Source: Dicaeum eximium (lineage: Eukaryota; Chordata; Aves; Passeriformes; Dicaeidae). Taken from it: a stretch of 64,000 bases of DNA. Positions 36,774-48,630 of this stretch are shown here, piece after piece; the first letter of the stretch is position 1; each line of letters starts with the position of its first letter. Both the position numbers and the translations under genes were made by a program. The DNA is taken from contig VWZP01010904.1 of the NCBI GenBank assembly GCA_013396995.1, forward strand, positions 5,795,251 through 5,859,250, read 5' to 3'. Below the pieces are notes generated by a model that had not been told where the DNA came from, ran no database searches, and saw nothing but the letters and a program-made list of their open reading frames with translations.

Positions 36774-39700
36774 AGCAGCAGGAAGCCCATTTTCAGACTG
36801 AAGCCAGAAGCCCTCGGCCTGTGAAACCTAGATAAAGCAGTATATCAAGTACAGGGGAGGTTTGCATACCCTTCTGCTTGCAATAGAAGTGATACTAACT
36901 TTTTTTAAAGTCATAGAAATTCGGTGGTGGAAAACTCAGACAAAAATAATTCAACTGTGTACCTTTGTTAATGAATTAATTTAATGTTCTAGTTGTTTCT
37001 TATTTTGGAGCAACTCTTTCTTCTGTGGCATATCCAAACTTCAGCTATGATGCCATCCTGAACTGCAACCTGCTGGTTAAATTTATGAGCCTGCAGGTTA
37101 TGTTGGCATGGAAGATGCAAGAATAGCAAGAGAAATATTCTACCAAAACCATACTGACTGTAGCCAGATTTGGAAAGTGATCATTTTCTCACTATTAGAG
37201 GCCTGGTCTGCAGATAACAAGTTTTTGTGTCTACCATCCTACATTACAAATAACTGATTTTGTTCTTCTCTCCATCCTGACAGTGGTAGTGTTAGAGCCC
37301 CATATTATGTATTTCATGGGGAAACACTAATGCTGCCATTGACAGAGTTCTAGGGATTTTGTTTTTATTCAAATGTTTTTGATCTAAATCATGATACTAT
37401 TTGACTATTAGGCCTGTAGATAGAATGAGAAACACTCTGCAGTGTTTCAGAACTGAAACAGAAAATAGCCAAGAAAACACTTACTTTGAGATTTAATAAG
37501 ATAAACTTGATTTTGGAAACTCATGAAACCTTAAAAAAAATTAGAGGAGGCAGCGAAGGCAGTACAAGGAGATTTACATTAAGTTACAGCTGTTACTTGA
37601 TCCTCTTTGTTTTCTGCATTCATAGCATAGACTGCCCAAAGCTTAGGACTTGCAGACTTTATGAAGCTGCATTTCTGCATATGGAAACAATTCTTCTGGT
37701 ACTACAGTGCACTCCTCTGGATGCTGATCTTTTCCAGATCAGTAGTTAGTATATGATGTTCCAGGACAATGCAATTTCCATTGACTTCATCAAAATATGT
37801 ATTAAGTATATCTGTATATCAGGCATAGTCTCACAGAAAATTAGTATTAGGTTTTCATTATTGCCTTAGCAAAAGATGTGTGGTGCTTTTGTTTGTCTTA
37901 CTTGCACACTCATCTTAATGTGGTTTCTCCATTCTCTTTGGGCTTTGATAGAATTTTTTAACTCAATATGACACACATCTTGATTGTACCAACTCTGTAA
38001 GTTTACTACTTTTACCAAGAAGCCCTGTTAACTTGTTTCTCTAGTCAAGATACTTAAAATATTTTTAAAACTTTAAAGTACGTGTGGGCTCTGTCATGTA
38101 GACGATCTAATTTTTCACTTGGAGTTTGTAGAACTGTTTGCACTTTCTAAATAGCTATATATGCTTCATATACTTTAGACCATCAGTTCTTAAATTTCTC
38201 TTTCTAAATACATACAATGAGGGGAAAATTGCCACTTTTTGAGAGGGAGAAAAATGCCTTCGAATTTTATGATCAGCTTCAGCTGGACATGACATTCTGA
38301 AAAGCTCCTGCTTTGAATAAAAGGGAAAAGAAAAATAACTTGTGAAAATGCTTGCAGATCAGCATTCTTAAATAAGAACTTAAAACATATGAAATTATTT
38401 TGTGTAAATAAGAAAATTAAATTAGGACAAATCTGGGGAAAGACAAGAAAAAGGAGGTGAAAAAGGAAAGTATTGGGATAGTGAGTATATGAATTCCTGT
38501 TTCTGTTGTTAACAGGGATTTAAGCCATTCCTATTACAAAACTGAGGGTGAGTTTGTGTGTGTTGTAAAAACAGAGCCAGTCTCTTTAAATTCAATGTAA
38601 TTGACTCCTTTGATCTGTATATACTGCAATCTGGCTATTTTATGTGTGTTAGTCTCTGCAGAAGAGGAAAAATTGAGATTTTTTTTCAGCAGTTACTCTA
38701 TTCTCATGCTTTGAGGTGATACTTTCCAAAGTCTGAGTTTAAGGCCCCTTTGTTTAAAGTTTAAGAACAATACTACTGTTAGTCATATTTCATTTGATTA
38801 TGGGAGGAAGAAGAAATTTCCACAATTTCCACATGAAAAAATAACATCTTTTCTCCACTTCCAGAAGAAAATATTGACACAATATTACACACATAATTTT
38901 TACTTACTGAGCAGCCTGTGCAGGGTGCCTGAGCTAGAACGATAAATAATATGGAAAATGATAATTTTTATTATATTAGCATTCTCTAGATGAAATAATT
39001 GCTTTTCTAGAGACAGTGAGTACTTAGCCACTAATTGCATTGGCTGGAATTTTACCTCCTTGTGTCAATGATTCCTAATGGAATCTTTCCTCCTTTGTGA
39101 CATCTGGTTTGCAAGGCTTGGCTTCAGAGGTACAACATTTTGTTCTTTAGAGATGACTAGGAGTCTAGTAATTGAAAAGTTCCCAGGAAACCTTTTAACA
39201 CAAAATTTTAGAAGTATCATAGGTGCTAATAATGTATTTGTGTACTCTGGGATTGACAGTTATTGTCAAAGCTTTGTATCAAATTCAACCTGATGATCTT
39301 GTGTTTCAGAGTCAAATTCTATATTTTGTTTTAAAAGTTTTACAAGAACCATTGCATTGGAGTTACACTGTCTTGTAAACCAGCTGACCAAAGTATGGTT
39401 TCATAAATCCATGTATTGGTGACATGGATGCTGAAGGTATCATTGAAACCTGAAGGAAAGTTATTCTGCAAACTACAAACACTCAAGCACAAACTGCCCA
39501 TGCATTGCTTTGTTGTGTTTGTCCTTTGCAAAAAAAAGGATGTTTCATGCAAAAAATTGCATCATCAAATTTTACATTTTAAATACAATTAATTTCATTA
39601 ATCGTATGGGTGACTTAAAGGTTACTGTGGTAACATTGTCATGTATTTTTCAGTTACTTTAAGTAAGAACTATGTAATAAAGATGACTAATCATCAAAGT

Positions 39701-40639
39701 GCTGTATGCAAAGTAGGTAATGTTTTGACAATTTGTGGACCCTATTCAGCACACAGTGATTGGTTTAAGTGCGTAACTTAAGTGCCTGCCTTGCTTGTCC
39801 ATGATTTTTGTACTTAAGTAATTTATATACATATAGTGGAATTTCTGAATGAATATTTCAGAGGTTTTAATAGGTGTAATGTTATTAATTGTCTTTGAAA
39901 CCTATATATTACCTAGTAGATGCATGTTTTAATGCATGTAGGATTTTTTTTTTAAATGTGGATGAGACAGATGTTTAATTCTAAAGATGCAGAATAAACA
40001 GAATCGATTATGGAGCAGGAAATTCTAAGAAACTAAGAGGTCTATTTTTGTCTCTTCCAGGATGCAGCTATTGTGGGTTTGGGTGGAAGAGAAGTTTTGC
40101 TTCTTAAGACTTGTGAATGCTCCATATGCAATTTTTAACCTGACAGGATAAACTGATTTTCTGTTTTAAAATCTGAAGTTATAGGAGATATAACTTCAAA
40201 GTGAATAGTGAATCAGAGCTATGTTTATCCTTCTTATATGTCAGAGTTTAAGTGCAATGTTTTATGTATACAGTCATCAATGACAGTTAAAAAGGCTATA
40301 AAGAAAAGCAATTATATAATTGCTTTAAAGAATTAAGTAGCACAGATAAAGGCTTTTAGAAACTACAGAGCAGTTTTAATAATTATATCACCTGAAGTAA
40401 AGCTGCAAAATTATGTCCTAATTATTTGCAATGAGTAATTATCTATAAAGTTGTAAGCTTTAAAGATTTTATGAGAGAGTAGGGGAGTTCTTTGATTTAT
40501 TTTTTTTCCCCACACACACTAAAACAATACCCCATCATTTTCTATTTTAGCAGTTTTCACAACTTAAACATTAAATTCTTATTGTTGCTTTCTGTTATAT
40601 TAGTAGTGTGTGTTTTGCAATTCTAATCTTCACGTTTTT

Positions 40640-41300
40640 CTTTCTTTATCACCGAAGCAGGCCTTTTGAAGCCAGGGAATTTTTCATAGCAATATTGACA
40701 GTGTTCGCATTTGCATGATGACAGCCAAGGAATGGAGCAGTAATTTTTGAAATTGCAGAAGTATTTAGAACACTGATAAAAGCTGAAATATATTTTTGAT
40801 GGATTGAAGTTAAGCATACATGATTTTTCCTGCTGTCAAAAGGCTCTGAATTTAGTGAATATTTGCCTGCTGTGAGAATGCAAGATTAACATCACAACCA
40901 TCACCCGGGCACCCAAACCCTGCAATTTAATAGCTTTTTAGGTTCTTTCCTTTTTCTAAACAGCAATTAATCTCATTTTAGTACAATTTTCTCGTTTCTG
41001 AAGTCGCTCATTGAATCGCTGTTTTGTTCATATTTGGCTTCAGCTCCTCTGCATAGTCATTAAAGTCCCAATTAATGTCACCTTTAGCTGAAGAGTACTC
41101 ATTTTTATTGAGAAAATGACAGTTGCTGCCATGAGTAGTGCAGTGTAATATACATTAATTGCCCTGTAACACTGGTAATTACGAGTTTTTCAAGCCTCTC
41201 AGTAAACTGTCATGCCTAGACAAGACTGTGCTAAAATAGATTACTCATTAGGGAGACCTGTCCTGTTTTCTGGTGGGTTCTTAGTGGTGGTTTAAAAAAA
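40640..41300. promoter_or_regulatory. Candidate conserved non-coding element with MEIS-type sites
   Basis: This block is free of recognisable repeats and reads like a developmental enhancer. Homeodomain cores are dense (TAATTA in GGTAATTACGAG, CAATTAATCTCATT, CAATTAATGTC), and two copies of the TALE/MEIS core TGACAG occur, at 41117-41122 (+) and 41207-41212 (as CTGTCA). No extended coding frame has exon character. The call is inference from base composition, site density and the known association of the CDIN1-MEIS2 interval with conserved elements. I cannot align it to another species here. Confidence 0.35.
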
Positions 41301-42164
41301 AACTTGAGTTTGAACAAATAGTTGCCAAAAGCAATTTCCTACAACAACATGTCTGTGTTCGGTTTTCCAGCCATCACTTCAGCCTGCGGTCAGCAAACAG
41401 ACAGGGTGCTGTGGACTCTAGAGATGTCAAGATTTTTATTTAGGTGGATCACAAGGATAAGCTTAGCAATATGTAATTCAGTGCTTAATATAAATGTTCT
41501 TAAAGCTGCCTTTTTCAGTGTTGTGTTTGTAACAGGTCTACCTGGCATTTTAGAAGAGCTGTCAACATCATCAATATTTTATGCACCAAAAGACTTTAGC
41601 ACAGTGGTCCAGACTGTCCAGGCAGTTGGAATTACTAAACCTGTTCTCAGATAATTCTGTGGAGGAACATCAGTGATTATACTGTATATTATGTGGAAAA
41701 ATTATGAGATCTTTCAGGAGCTGTATGGCTTTGCAAGATGTATATTTTAAAAAAGAATAGAAAAAAAGAGGGAAATAATTTAGTTAATATTGTGACCACC
41801 TTGGCAAATGAGGCTTTGATGTATATATTGTTAGAAGACCCACCTGCTGATTGACCTGGGAAATGGTGGGAAGCAAGGAATGTATTTCGCTGCTTTCTCT
41901 TTCTGTTGCTTTCCTATGTTATGTTTGTTTTTAAGGACAAAATAGTCTCTTTTAAAGCTCATTGCGGCATTGAGCTGACAAAAGAAAACCTTTTATTTTA
42001 TCTTTGTTATAACACCTGCTTTAGGCAATCTGCTCTTTTGTGCTCTCTCTAAATGAATTTTGTCACAGCCTTTCATATTCTTCTGTGGTGATGAGCTAAT
42101 GAAAGTAGATAGTACAATTTGTGCTGACCAGGTAGCAACTGCCAGCTTGCAGCTGAGAATAGTT

Positions 42165-42184
42165 TAAATAAATAAATAAATAAA
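42165..42184. repeat. (TAAA)5 microsatellite
   Basis: Five perfect TAAA units (20 bp). Short and probably of no consequence beyond length variation. Confidence 0.9.
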
Positions 42185-42329
42185 ATATAGTGTTATATCA
42201 CTGATTTATCCATTACATAACATTAATAGTGAGAAACCTTGGTGTGTTTATCTGTTTGTATTGGTGTGCATTTATCGAATTGTTTATGACAAGACTAATT
42301 GGGGTAATTGTAGACACTGAAATTACCTG

Positions 42330-42870
42330 TCAGCTATATGTAACCACACTCCCTTTCTTTCTGACAAATGATGACAACTGAGGGACCCCGTAGCATTACT
42401 CATGATGGCTTTTCGAGTGGTAATAAGGACAATAGGGGCCCTGGCTAATTTGACATGGACAGCCTTCACAACAAGAAGCCAGCTAAATGACTTGTCAGTA
42501 GGGGAAAGAAGTCAGAAAAGTAATGGAGTCCCCCATGGCGCTCTGACAGGGAGATGAGGCAATTTCAACGGAAAGTGAAAAGGCTTCAGTTTGTCAAGTA
42601 TTTAGAACAATCAGAGAACAGCTAGAGGCTGGAACCTGACAATAAATTTGTGAACCATGGTAGCAGTTTCATATAGGTCAGTTATTTCATAATGGCTGTG
42701 AAGCTTTCAGAGGTTTCTGCTTTCGTAGCATACTTCACATCAGCCAACTGGTGCTTTGTCACCTTAAATTTGTGCTTCACTTTACACAGTGGGAATAATG
42801 GTTAAGGTTACAGAGGAACGGCAGTGTAAGACAGCATGATCTGCAGACACCAATCTGTTGAAAAGTAAAC
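42330..42870. promoter_or_regulatory. Candidate conserved non-coding element
   Basis: This stretch has higher GC than its surroundings and is not low-complexity. It contains no CR1 and has no exon-like open frame. Blocks such as CATGATGGCTTTTCGAGTGG, CCCCCATGGCGCTCTGACAG and TTTGTGAACCATGGTAGCAG have the look of strongly constrained vertebrate enhancers. A TALE/MEIS core TGACAG is at 42544-42549. Constraint is inferred, not measured. Confidence 0.35.
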
Positions 42871-44289
42871 AAAAATTTAGATAGTAATACTGTGATTGCA
42901 TCGATTACAAGCTAGCGGTGTTAACATGTTCTTTAAGATTTTGGCCTGCATCCTTTTTATGGATAAGTAAAGTACTTAATTTCTCATGGGCAAAACCAAT
43001 AAAACATAAGCCTCTGATCCTATCCTTTCTCCCTACTGAACAGTTAAAATTTCTTAAGGTTCATTTCCTGATGCTTGTTCTTGAATGTATCCTGGTTCTG
43101 TGCTTTTGACATCTGAGACACTGTTACTGATGACACAAAAGAATTGTGAATTTTTTTTTTCTGACTGCACAGCAGAAGGTAATTTTCCAATGTGTGTTTT
43201 AAAAAAATCACAACCTTTCAGAATTAAATACCAGTTCTCTGTCCCAGTGATAGGAGGTCTTTTTATCTACAGCTTCAGGATATCTGTGTTGGGTTGGTGT
43301 TGTTGGTTTAGGGGCTTTTTCATATCAGTAGTTCTTACCTGTTTATTTTTGTTGAGATAAAAAGTCAAAGTATGATTAAAGCATTGTTTCAGTACTACAT
43401 GGTGCATTCTGAATTCCTGATGCAGGCCCTTGAATTCTTTAAATGTGTTTATGAATTGAGCACAGATTTAGTGAGAAGTAGCAACTTGTCCTTTTTGGCA
43501 GGGATTGTTTTGTTAGTAAATAGGATTGATTATATTCATTTTACTGTTTTTCTTAGATTCTGATTCCTTCATTTTACCAAATGTCCTGTTTCTGGGAGAT
43601 TTAAAGCTAGTGCAGAGCTTTTTGTTTTCCCTAATGCATAAAGTCTTAGAATAGAACCTTTCTGTTGCATATTTAAAAAGTCAAGATTGCTTTATTGACA
43701 CGTCCTGCTTCCCCATCCATATCCATCACCCTTTCCTCATTTTTTCCAGTTATGCTCTTGATTTTTGGGTTTCATCACTTTGATTTGAAGGAAACGTAAT
43801 TTAGGCCAGCCAGGAACTTGGCCCTTGATTCCCAGTATCTGAACATTTCTTGTTTTGTAGTGATTTTGCTGAGGAGATCTGCTGGTAAATTGAAGGAGCT
43901 TGTCATTTTGCAAGATAGATCATTGAGTCAGAGATTATAAATGTATTTCCCCTTTCCACAAAACAAACAAACAAAAAAAACACCTCACCCATATGAGATG
44001 GTCTTTTAAACATAGTATGTCCACATCTGAATCTCCTTTATTCTGGTTGCTTGTCCTACATTTTAATCTAAGTGTGCCGGGTATCCTGCCTAGTTATTTT
44101 CTAGGAAGTTTCTCCAGCAGAGCTAAAGATATTATCAACATCTGCTAAAGCATCTATTAGCATGTGGGTCCGTGGTTGGTGTCGCTGTCAAGATTTTGGG
44201 ATGTTTGATAATGGGATGATCTACACAGCACCAGGCTTGCTGGCAGCAGATGGGATTCATCTTTTCTAGAAGAGAAGAGGATCTTGGGT

Positions 44290-44770
44290 TAGTTGGGCTC
44301 AAGGACAGAGCTTCTGTCTCTTAAAATGGAGGAAGGGGATAAGATCAGGCTCACCTGTGATAAGCTGTGGAATGACATGCCAAGGTTAGATGGACATGAG
44401 AAGTGGCCCTCTAAATCAGAGATGGATTGAGCGTGAAGAACTCTTTCTGAAGAACAGCCACAAGCAGGTCAAAAGCTTTTGGGTAAGAATCAAACACCAA
44501 GGCAGCAAAGGGAGTGTTGTGGTTGGTGCCCACTACAAGTTGTGCAGTCAAGGGGAAGCTATTGATGAACCCTTGTTGCTCCAGCTACAGAAGGCTCACA
44601 CTCACAGGCTCTTATCCTACTGGGAAATTCAACCACTCCAACATCTGCTGGAAAAGTAGCACAGTGAGCTGTAGGCAATCCAGGAGATTCCTGGAATACA
44701 TAACTTCTTGAGCCAGATAATAGACAGCCCTTCCAGAGAGTGCTGGTAGTAATTAGAAGCTAGGTCTCCC
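44290..44770 (+). mobile_element. CR1-type LINE fragment with endonuclease-domain remnant
   Basis: Unlike the other CR1 pieces, this one preserves coding sequence. In one frame it reads FLKNSHKQVKSFWVRIKHQG and then SVVVGAHYKL. After a frameshift near 44590-44620 the neighbouring frame gives GKFNHSNICWKSSTVSCRQS and RRFLEYI. The GKFNHSNICW block corresponds to the G-D-F-N motif of the AP-endonuclease domain of non-LTR retrotransposons, with the catalytic-motif D changed to K. Frameshifted and substituted, so dead. The upstream limit is uncertain because the similarity fades before 44390. Confidence 0.72.
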
Positions 44771-44949
44771 TGTCAATTTTACTCTACTATCATTCCATAA
44801 TAGTCAAAAAGGGTGGATGGTTTATGTTTTATACAGAGTTCAGCTTCATATGTAATGTATGGAGACACATGTAAGTATCAATAGAAGATGGAATGAAATA
44901 AATTAATCTGATTAAATATGGCATATGTGAAAAGTCTGTCCTAGTTAGT

Positions 44950-45700
44950 ATATGTAGCATTAAATTGCCATTCCAGCAGCTGGCAAAGCTTGGTACTCCA
45001 ATACTTGGAAATAATCAATTCACGTACTATTGGAAACAATCAACCACATTTCGAAGCAATATTGATAACTAAAATGCCATTTGTTATTTTTATTTGGGTT
45101 TATTATGTTTAGATTGTAATTTAACTACCATCTAATTAGTTTTAACTTTGTTCAATTGGAAGTAGTAAAACCTGCTTACCTAATAAGTGACACATGTCAT
45201 AAAGACACATACAACCTCCTTATTTCCTCTAGGTCAGTCATGCATGAACTAATGAACTGAATTTTTGTTTCCCTACGTATTTTAAGAAAACGAATGCAAT
45301 TTAATTTGTCCTTTTCCCCCCTCCCCAAATCAAAACATAGATACAAGCTTTTTTTTTTTTCCCTAGCTGCATTCTTAACTGTTAAAATATCCTAAAGCAC
45401 TTGATCACGTTGCATTTTAATTTCCAAGTCATGTGTTGTATTAGTGAAGTGCACATGTTCCTGATTTCAGCTGAAAGTTCTCAGTCTGTTTAGCAGAACA
45501 CCAGGCTGGCAGGAACAGGGTCCTTGCTAGGTCAAAGGCCTGAAGTTTACATCTTTCTTAAATCTGACTTTTGTAAAAACTTAAGAAGCACAGGTCAGGG
45601 CAACTAGCTGATGGAATTGCCTCTTACAGCCACTGATTAGATTAGCCCAACATTTATCAACTACACAGAGACTAACACTTAACCTTTTAACTGAAGAATT
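44950..45700. promoter_or_regulatory. Candidate conserved non-coding region
   Basis: This is repeat-free sequence with many homeodomain-like cores (AATCAATTCACG, CATCTAATTAGTTT, TTAATTTGTCC) and blocks such as GGTCAGTCATGCATGAACTA. It follows directly on the LINE fragment. Enhancer character is a weak inference from composition only. Confidence 0.22.
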
Positions 45701-47204
45701 TTGATGTGTCCTTATTTTTTAATGAGGATATTATTATCCCAAAGTGTCCCTTAAAGCTTTAGTACAGATTTTTTTTTCCCATTTAACTGACTAACAGGCT
45801 TTAAATGCTTTATAATTCAAAGTGTGGTGTTTATAATTGTGCTTTGTTTTGAGGTTAGAGGTTGAGTAATTTTGCCCTGGAACAATGTTTTTCTAACTGT
45901 TATTTTATCTGTTCAGTTCTAAGATTTTGCTCGTATCTGTTCCATTTACCTTGATTTCAAGATGTAATTTATAGTTAGCTTGAATGCTGGTTGTTTTTTT
46001 AATCAAAATCATTAACTGAGAAATATTTACAATAAGAGTTCTTGTTAGAAAATATGCAGTAACTCACTACTCTGGGATTACCTATTACCTGTTATTCATA
46101 TTGGACCTTAATCACTTGAGTTTTGAAAACTAATTCACATCCTTGCCAGGAGAAAAGTTGCCTGTGATTCCACATCTTGCAATCTGGATTCAACCTTTTC
46201 CTTCCGTGTTGGAATTTCGGACCTATAAGTGATATATTTTGTCAGTTACAAATGTGATCATCTCACCAGAGAGCTAAACTAATCCCGAATTTGCACATTG
46301 ATTGGAATAGTTACAGCTCTTGCTCTGAGAAAGCAGTAGGCTGGTAACAAACTACCGTGGTCATGGTAAATGCAGGATTATACAATTTCTACAGAAATTT
46401 CTACAATTTTTGTTGTTGTGGGCAACAATAAGATCTCAGTGCCGTACTGAGGTGAGCTGCAGGCAGCTGGGGACTGTAGTCACTACAGATCTGTGTTGAG
46501 ATCTTCCAAGTCCCAGGATTGGCTGAAACAGATCACAGCAGTGGCAAACTATGATCTAACACTTGAGGTATCAATAACCTAGATACAAAAAAAACTGAAA
46601 TAAGATGAGTATTCTATAGCAGTGTATTTGCAAATAGTATAATGTCTACAAGGTGAAATAAAAGCAGTAGGTCACAACAAGTTTTTCCATACTGCTTTTA
46701 CCTGGGAGTGTTTCTATTAAATAGTAGCATTAACTAACTTTTGCCTGCTATGGTTTAGTTTTGTAAATCCTGAGGAGTCAATGAGCAGCTGGAACACAGA
46801 ACCTATTACTGCCCTTTGACTCCATGCATGCTACTTTGTGTTGCAAGCATCAGGTGAACACAGATTCGTATAAGACCCCACATCAAGAGTATGAGTTAGG
46901 TGTGAGGGACTTGATTAGCACATGGGAGTGTGTGACCACATTTCTCTACCACGGACTAAAGTGCACTGATACCAATAAGAAGGACCATCGGTGGGCTAAA
47001 ACAATATTTGCTGCTTCTCCTACTTAAAAAGAAGTATAAAAGCTCCAATCTGAACAATTACTATCTCTCATTACTCTCTAAGTATGTGAAATGAGAATTT
47101 CTACAGAGGCCCCATTTCATAAAAGGTTGGTGTAGGGCATAGGTGTTTTTCATTACTAGCAACATTCTTATCTCCTTCCTATGTTAGTGTGATGTCAGTA
47201 AAGA

Positions 47205-47245
47205 AAGACTCAGACTCATGAAATTAAGACTCAGACTCATGAAAA
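47205..47245. repeat. Tandem duplication, unit 21 bp
   Basis: AAGACTCAGACTCATGAAAT followed by T at 47205-47225 is repeated almost completely at 47226-47244. Each unit also contains a GACTCA AP-1-like half site doubled within it (AGACTCAGACTCATG), so four such sites cluster in 40 bp. Probably a replication-slippage product. Confidence 0.85.
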
Positions 47246-48282
47246 CTAGAAAATACACTGTTGGTTTCTCTTTTGAAAAACTGAGTTTGTAAACAGGACA
47301 GAGAACACTAATGTTTCCTGGAAAGAAAAAAAGAAGTGGGGAGGTAGGGAGAAATTCCTGTTTATGTGCTTCTGATTTCTTAAATATAGCTTTGAGAAGT
47401 ATCAGTATTTTCAGTCTGGCCTTCGCTTGCCCTTAGTCTGTGTACTTCAGCTCCATGCCCTAGCTCTGGCCTGGGTATTTCATGGCATACTACCATATCC
47501 ATATATCTGTGTAAGCAAATTGTTATGGTCCCACTAGTAAAATCAGTTATCTTAGAGCAGTATTCCAACATCTGGGGGTGGAAGAGTAGCCTGACAGCAG
47601 TAATGGAACAAATCAAGACACAACTTAATACCAAACATAAAAATTTCATTAATCTGGAAGAGAAACAGCAGAAGAAGGACTTGCATCTTTTATTACTGAG
47701 TCTCATGTTATCTAGTCATATGTCAAAAATTTATTTTCCTGCTTAAATTAACCCTTTGATATAGCCAGATGAACTTCAAAGTAGAATTATTTTGAATCAG
47801 TTGAGTTATTCAAAGCAAATAATGTTTCCTAAAAACATTGTTTCCTAAAATTAATTACATGCTTTGTAGATGTTTAATCTTAGCACTTATTTCAGTCTCA
47901 CTGTACATTACAAAGTCAATTTGAATTTAATTTATTATAATTGAAAGTGATTATTTTATTTTTAGCAAGTGAAAGGCAGAGCAGACAAAATGTTTAGGTT
48001 TAGTCACATTGTAGTTACTGGAAATTAATATACTGCATTCTAAATAAATTGAAGTAGTTTGAAACTTCCCAGATTCTGGAAATTAATAATCCTGATTTAT
48101 GAAAAACACATCTAATAGGATGAAACCTGAGTATAAAAAATATGGATATATTCTGTAGCACAGAAAAAATGGTGGATTTTTACTGTTGTATCTGGAACTA
48201 TCCAGTGTAGTTTCAAAACACAAATGTAGTGGTAAAATGGCAATTAAAAAAAAAAAGTAATTGGATTCTATAAGCTTATACT

Positions 48283-48630
48283 GCTGAGGCTGAAAGGTCT
48301 AGAGAGGAAGCTGTGTGAGGAGCAGCTGAGGTCACTTGGTCTGTTCAGCCTGGAGAAGAGGAGACTGAAGGGAGACCTCACTGCAGCTACAACTTCTGTG
48401 AGGGGAAGAAGAGGGGCAGACACTGATTTCCTCTCTGTGGTGACAGTGACAGGACTGAGAGAATCTGAGGCTGTGTCAGGGGAGGTTTATGTTGGATATT
48501 AGGGAAAGGTTCTTCACCCAGAGGGCGGTTGGGCACTGGAACAGCTCCCCAGGGAAGTGGTCACAGCAGCAGCCTGACAGAGCTCAAGAAGCTTTTGGAC
48601 AGTGCTCTCAGGTACATGGTCTGGTCATTG
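48283..48630 (+). mobile_element. CR1 LINE fragment lacking its 3' end
   Basis: Sense CR1 blocks appear in order: GAGGAGCAGCTGAGGTCACT, TGTTCAGCCTGGAGAAGAGG, GGAGACCTCACTGCAGC, TTCTTCACCCAGAGGGCGGT, GGGCACTGGAACAGCTCCCC, and a tail at TTTTGGACAGTGCTCTCAGG. The expected final 80 or so bases (ggactagatgat..., ccttccaac..., tctatgattct) are missing. Because these elements insert starting from their 3' end, this points to a later deletion. Confidence 0.9.

Noticed and set aside
41530..41655. Possible terminal CDIN1 exon within the + open frame at 41322-41654
   Set aside because: The frame (GLPGILEELSTSS...) does not match the expected FGPGLVIYWYGF block, and it lies next to non-coding-type sequence.
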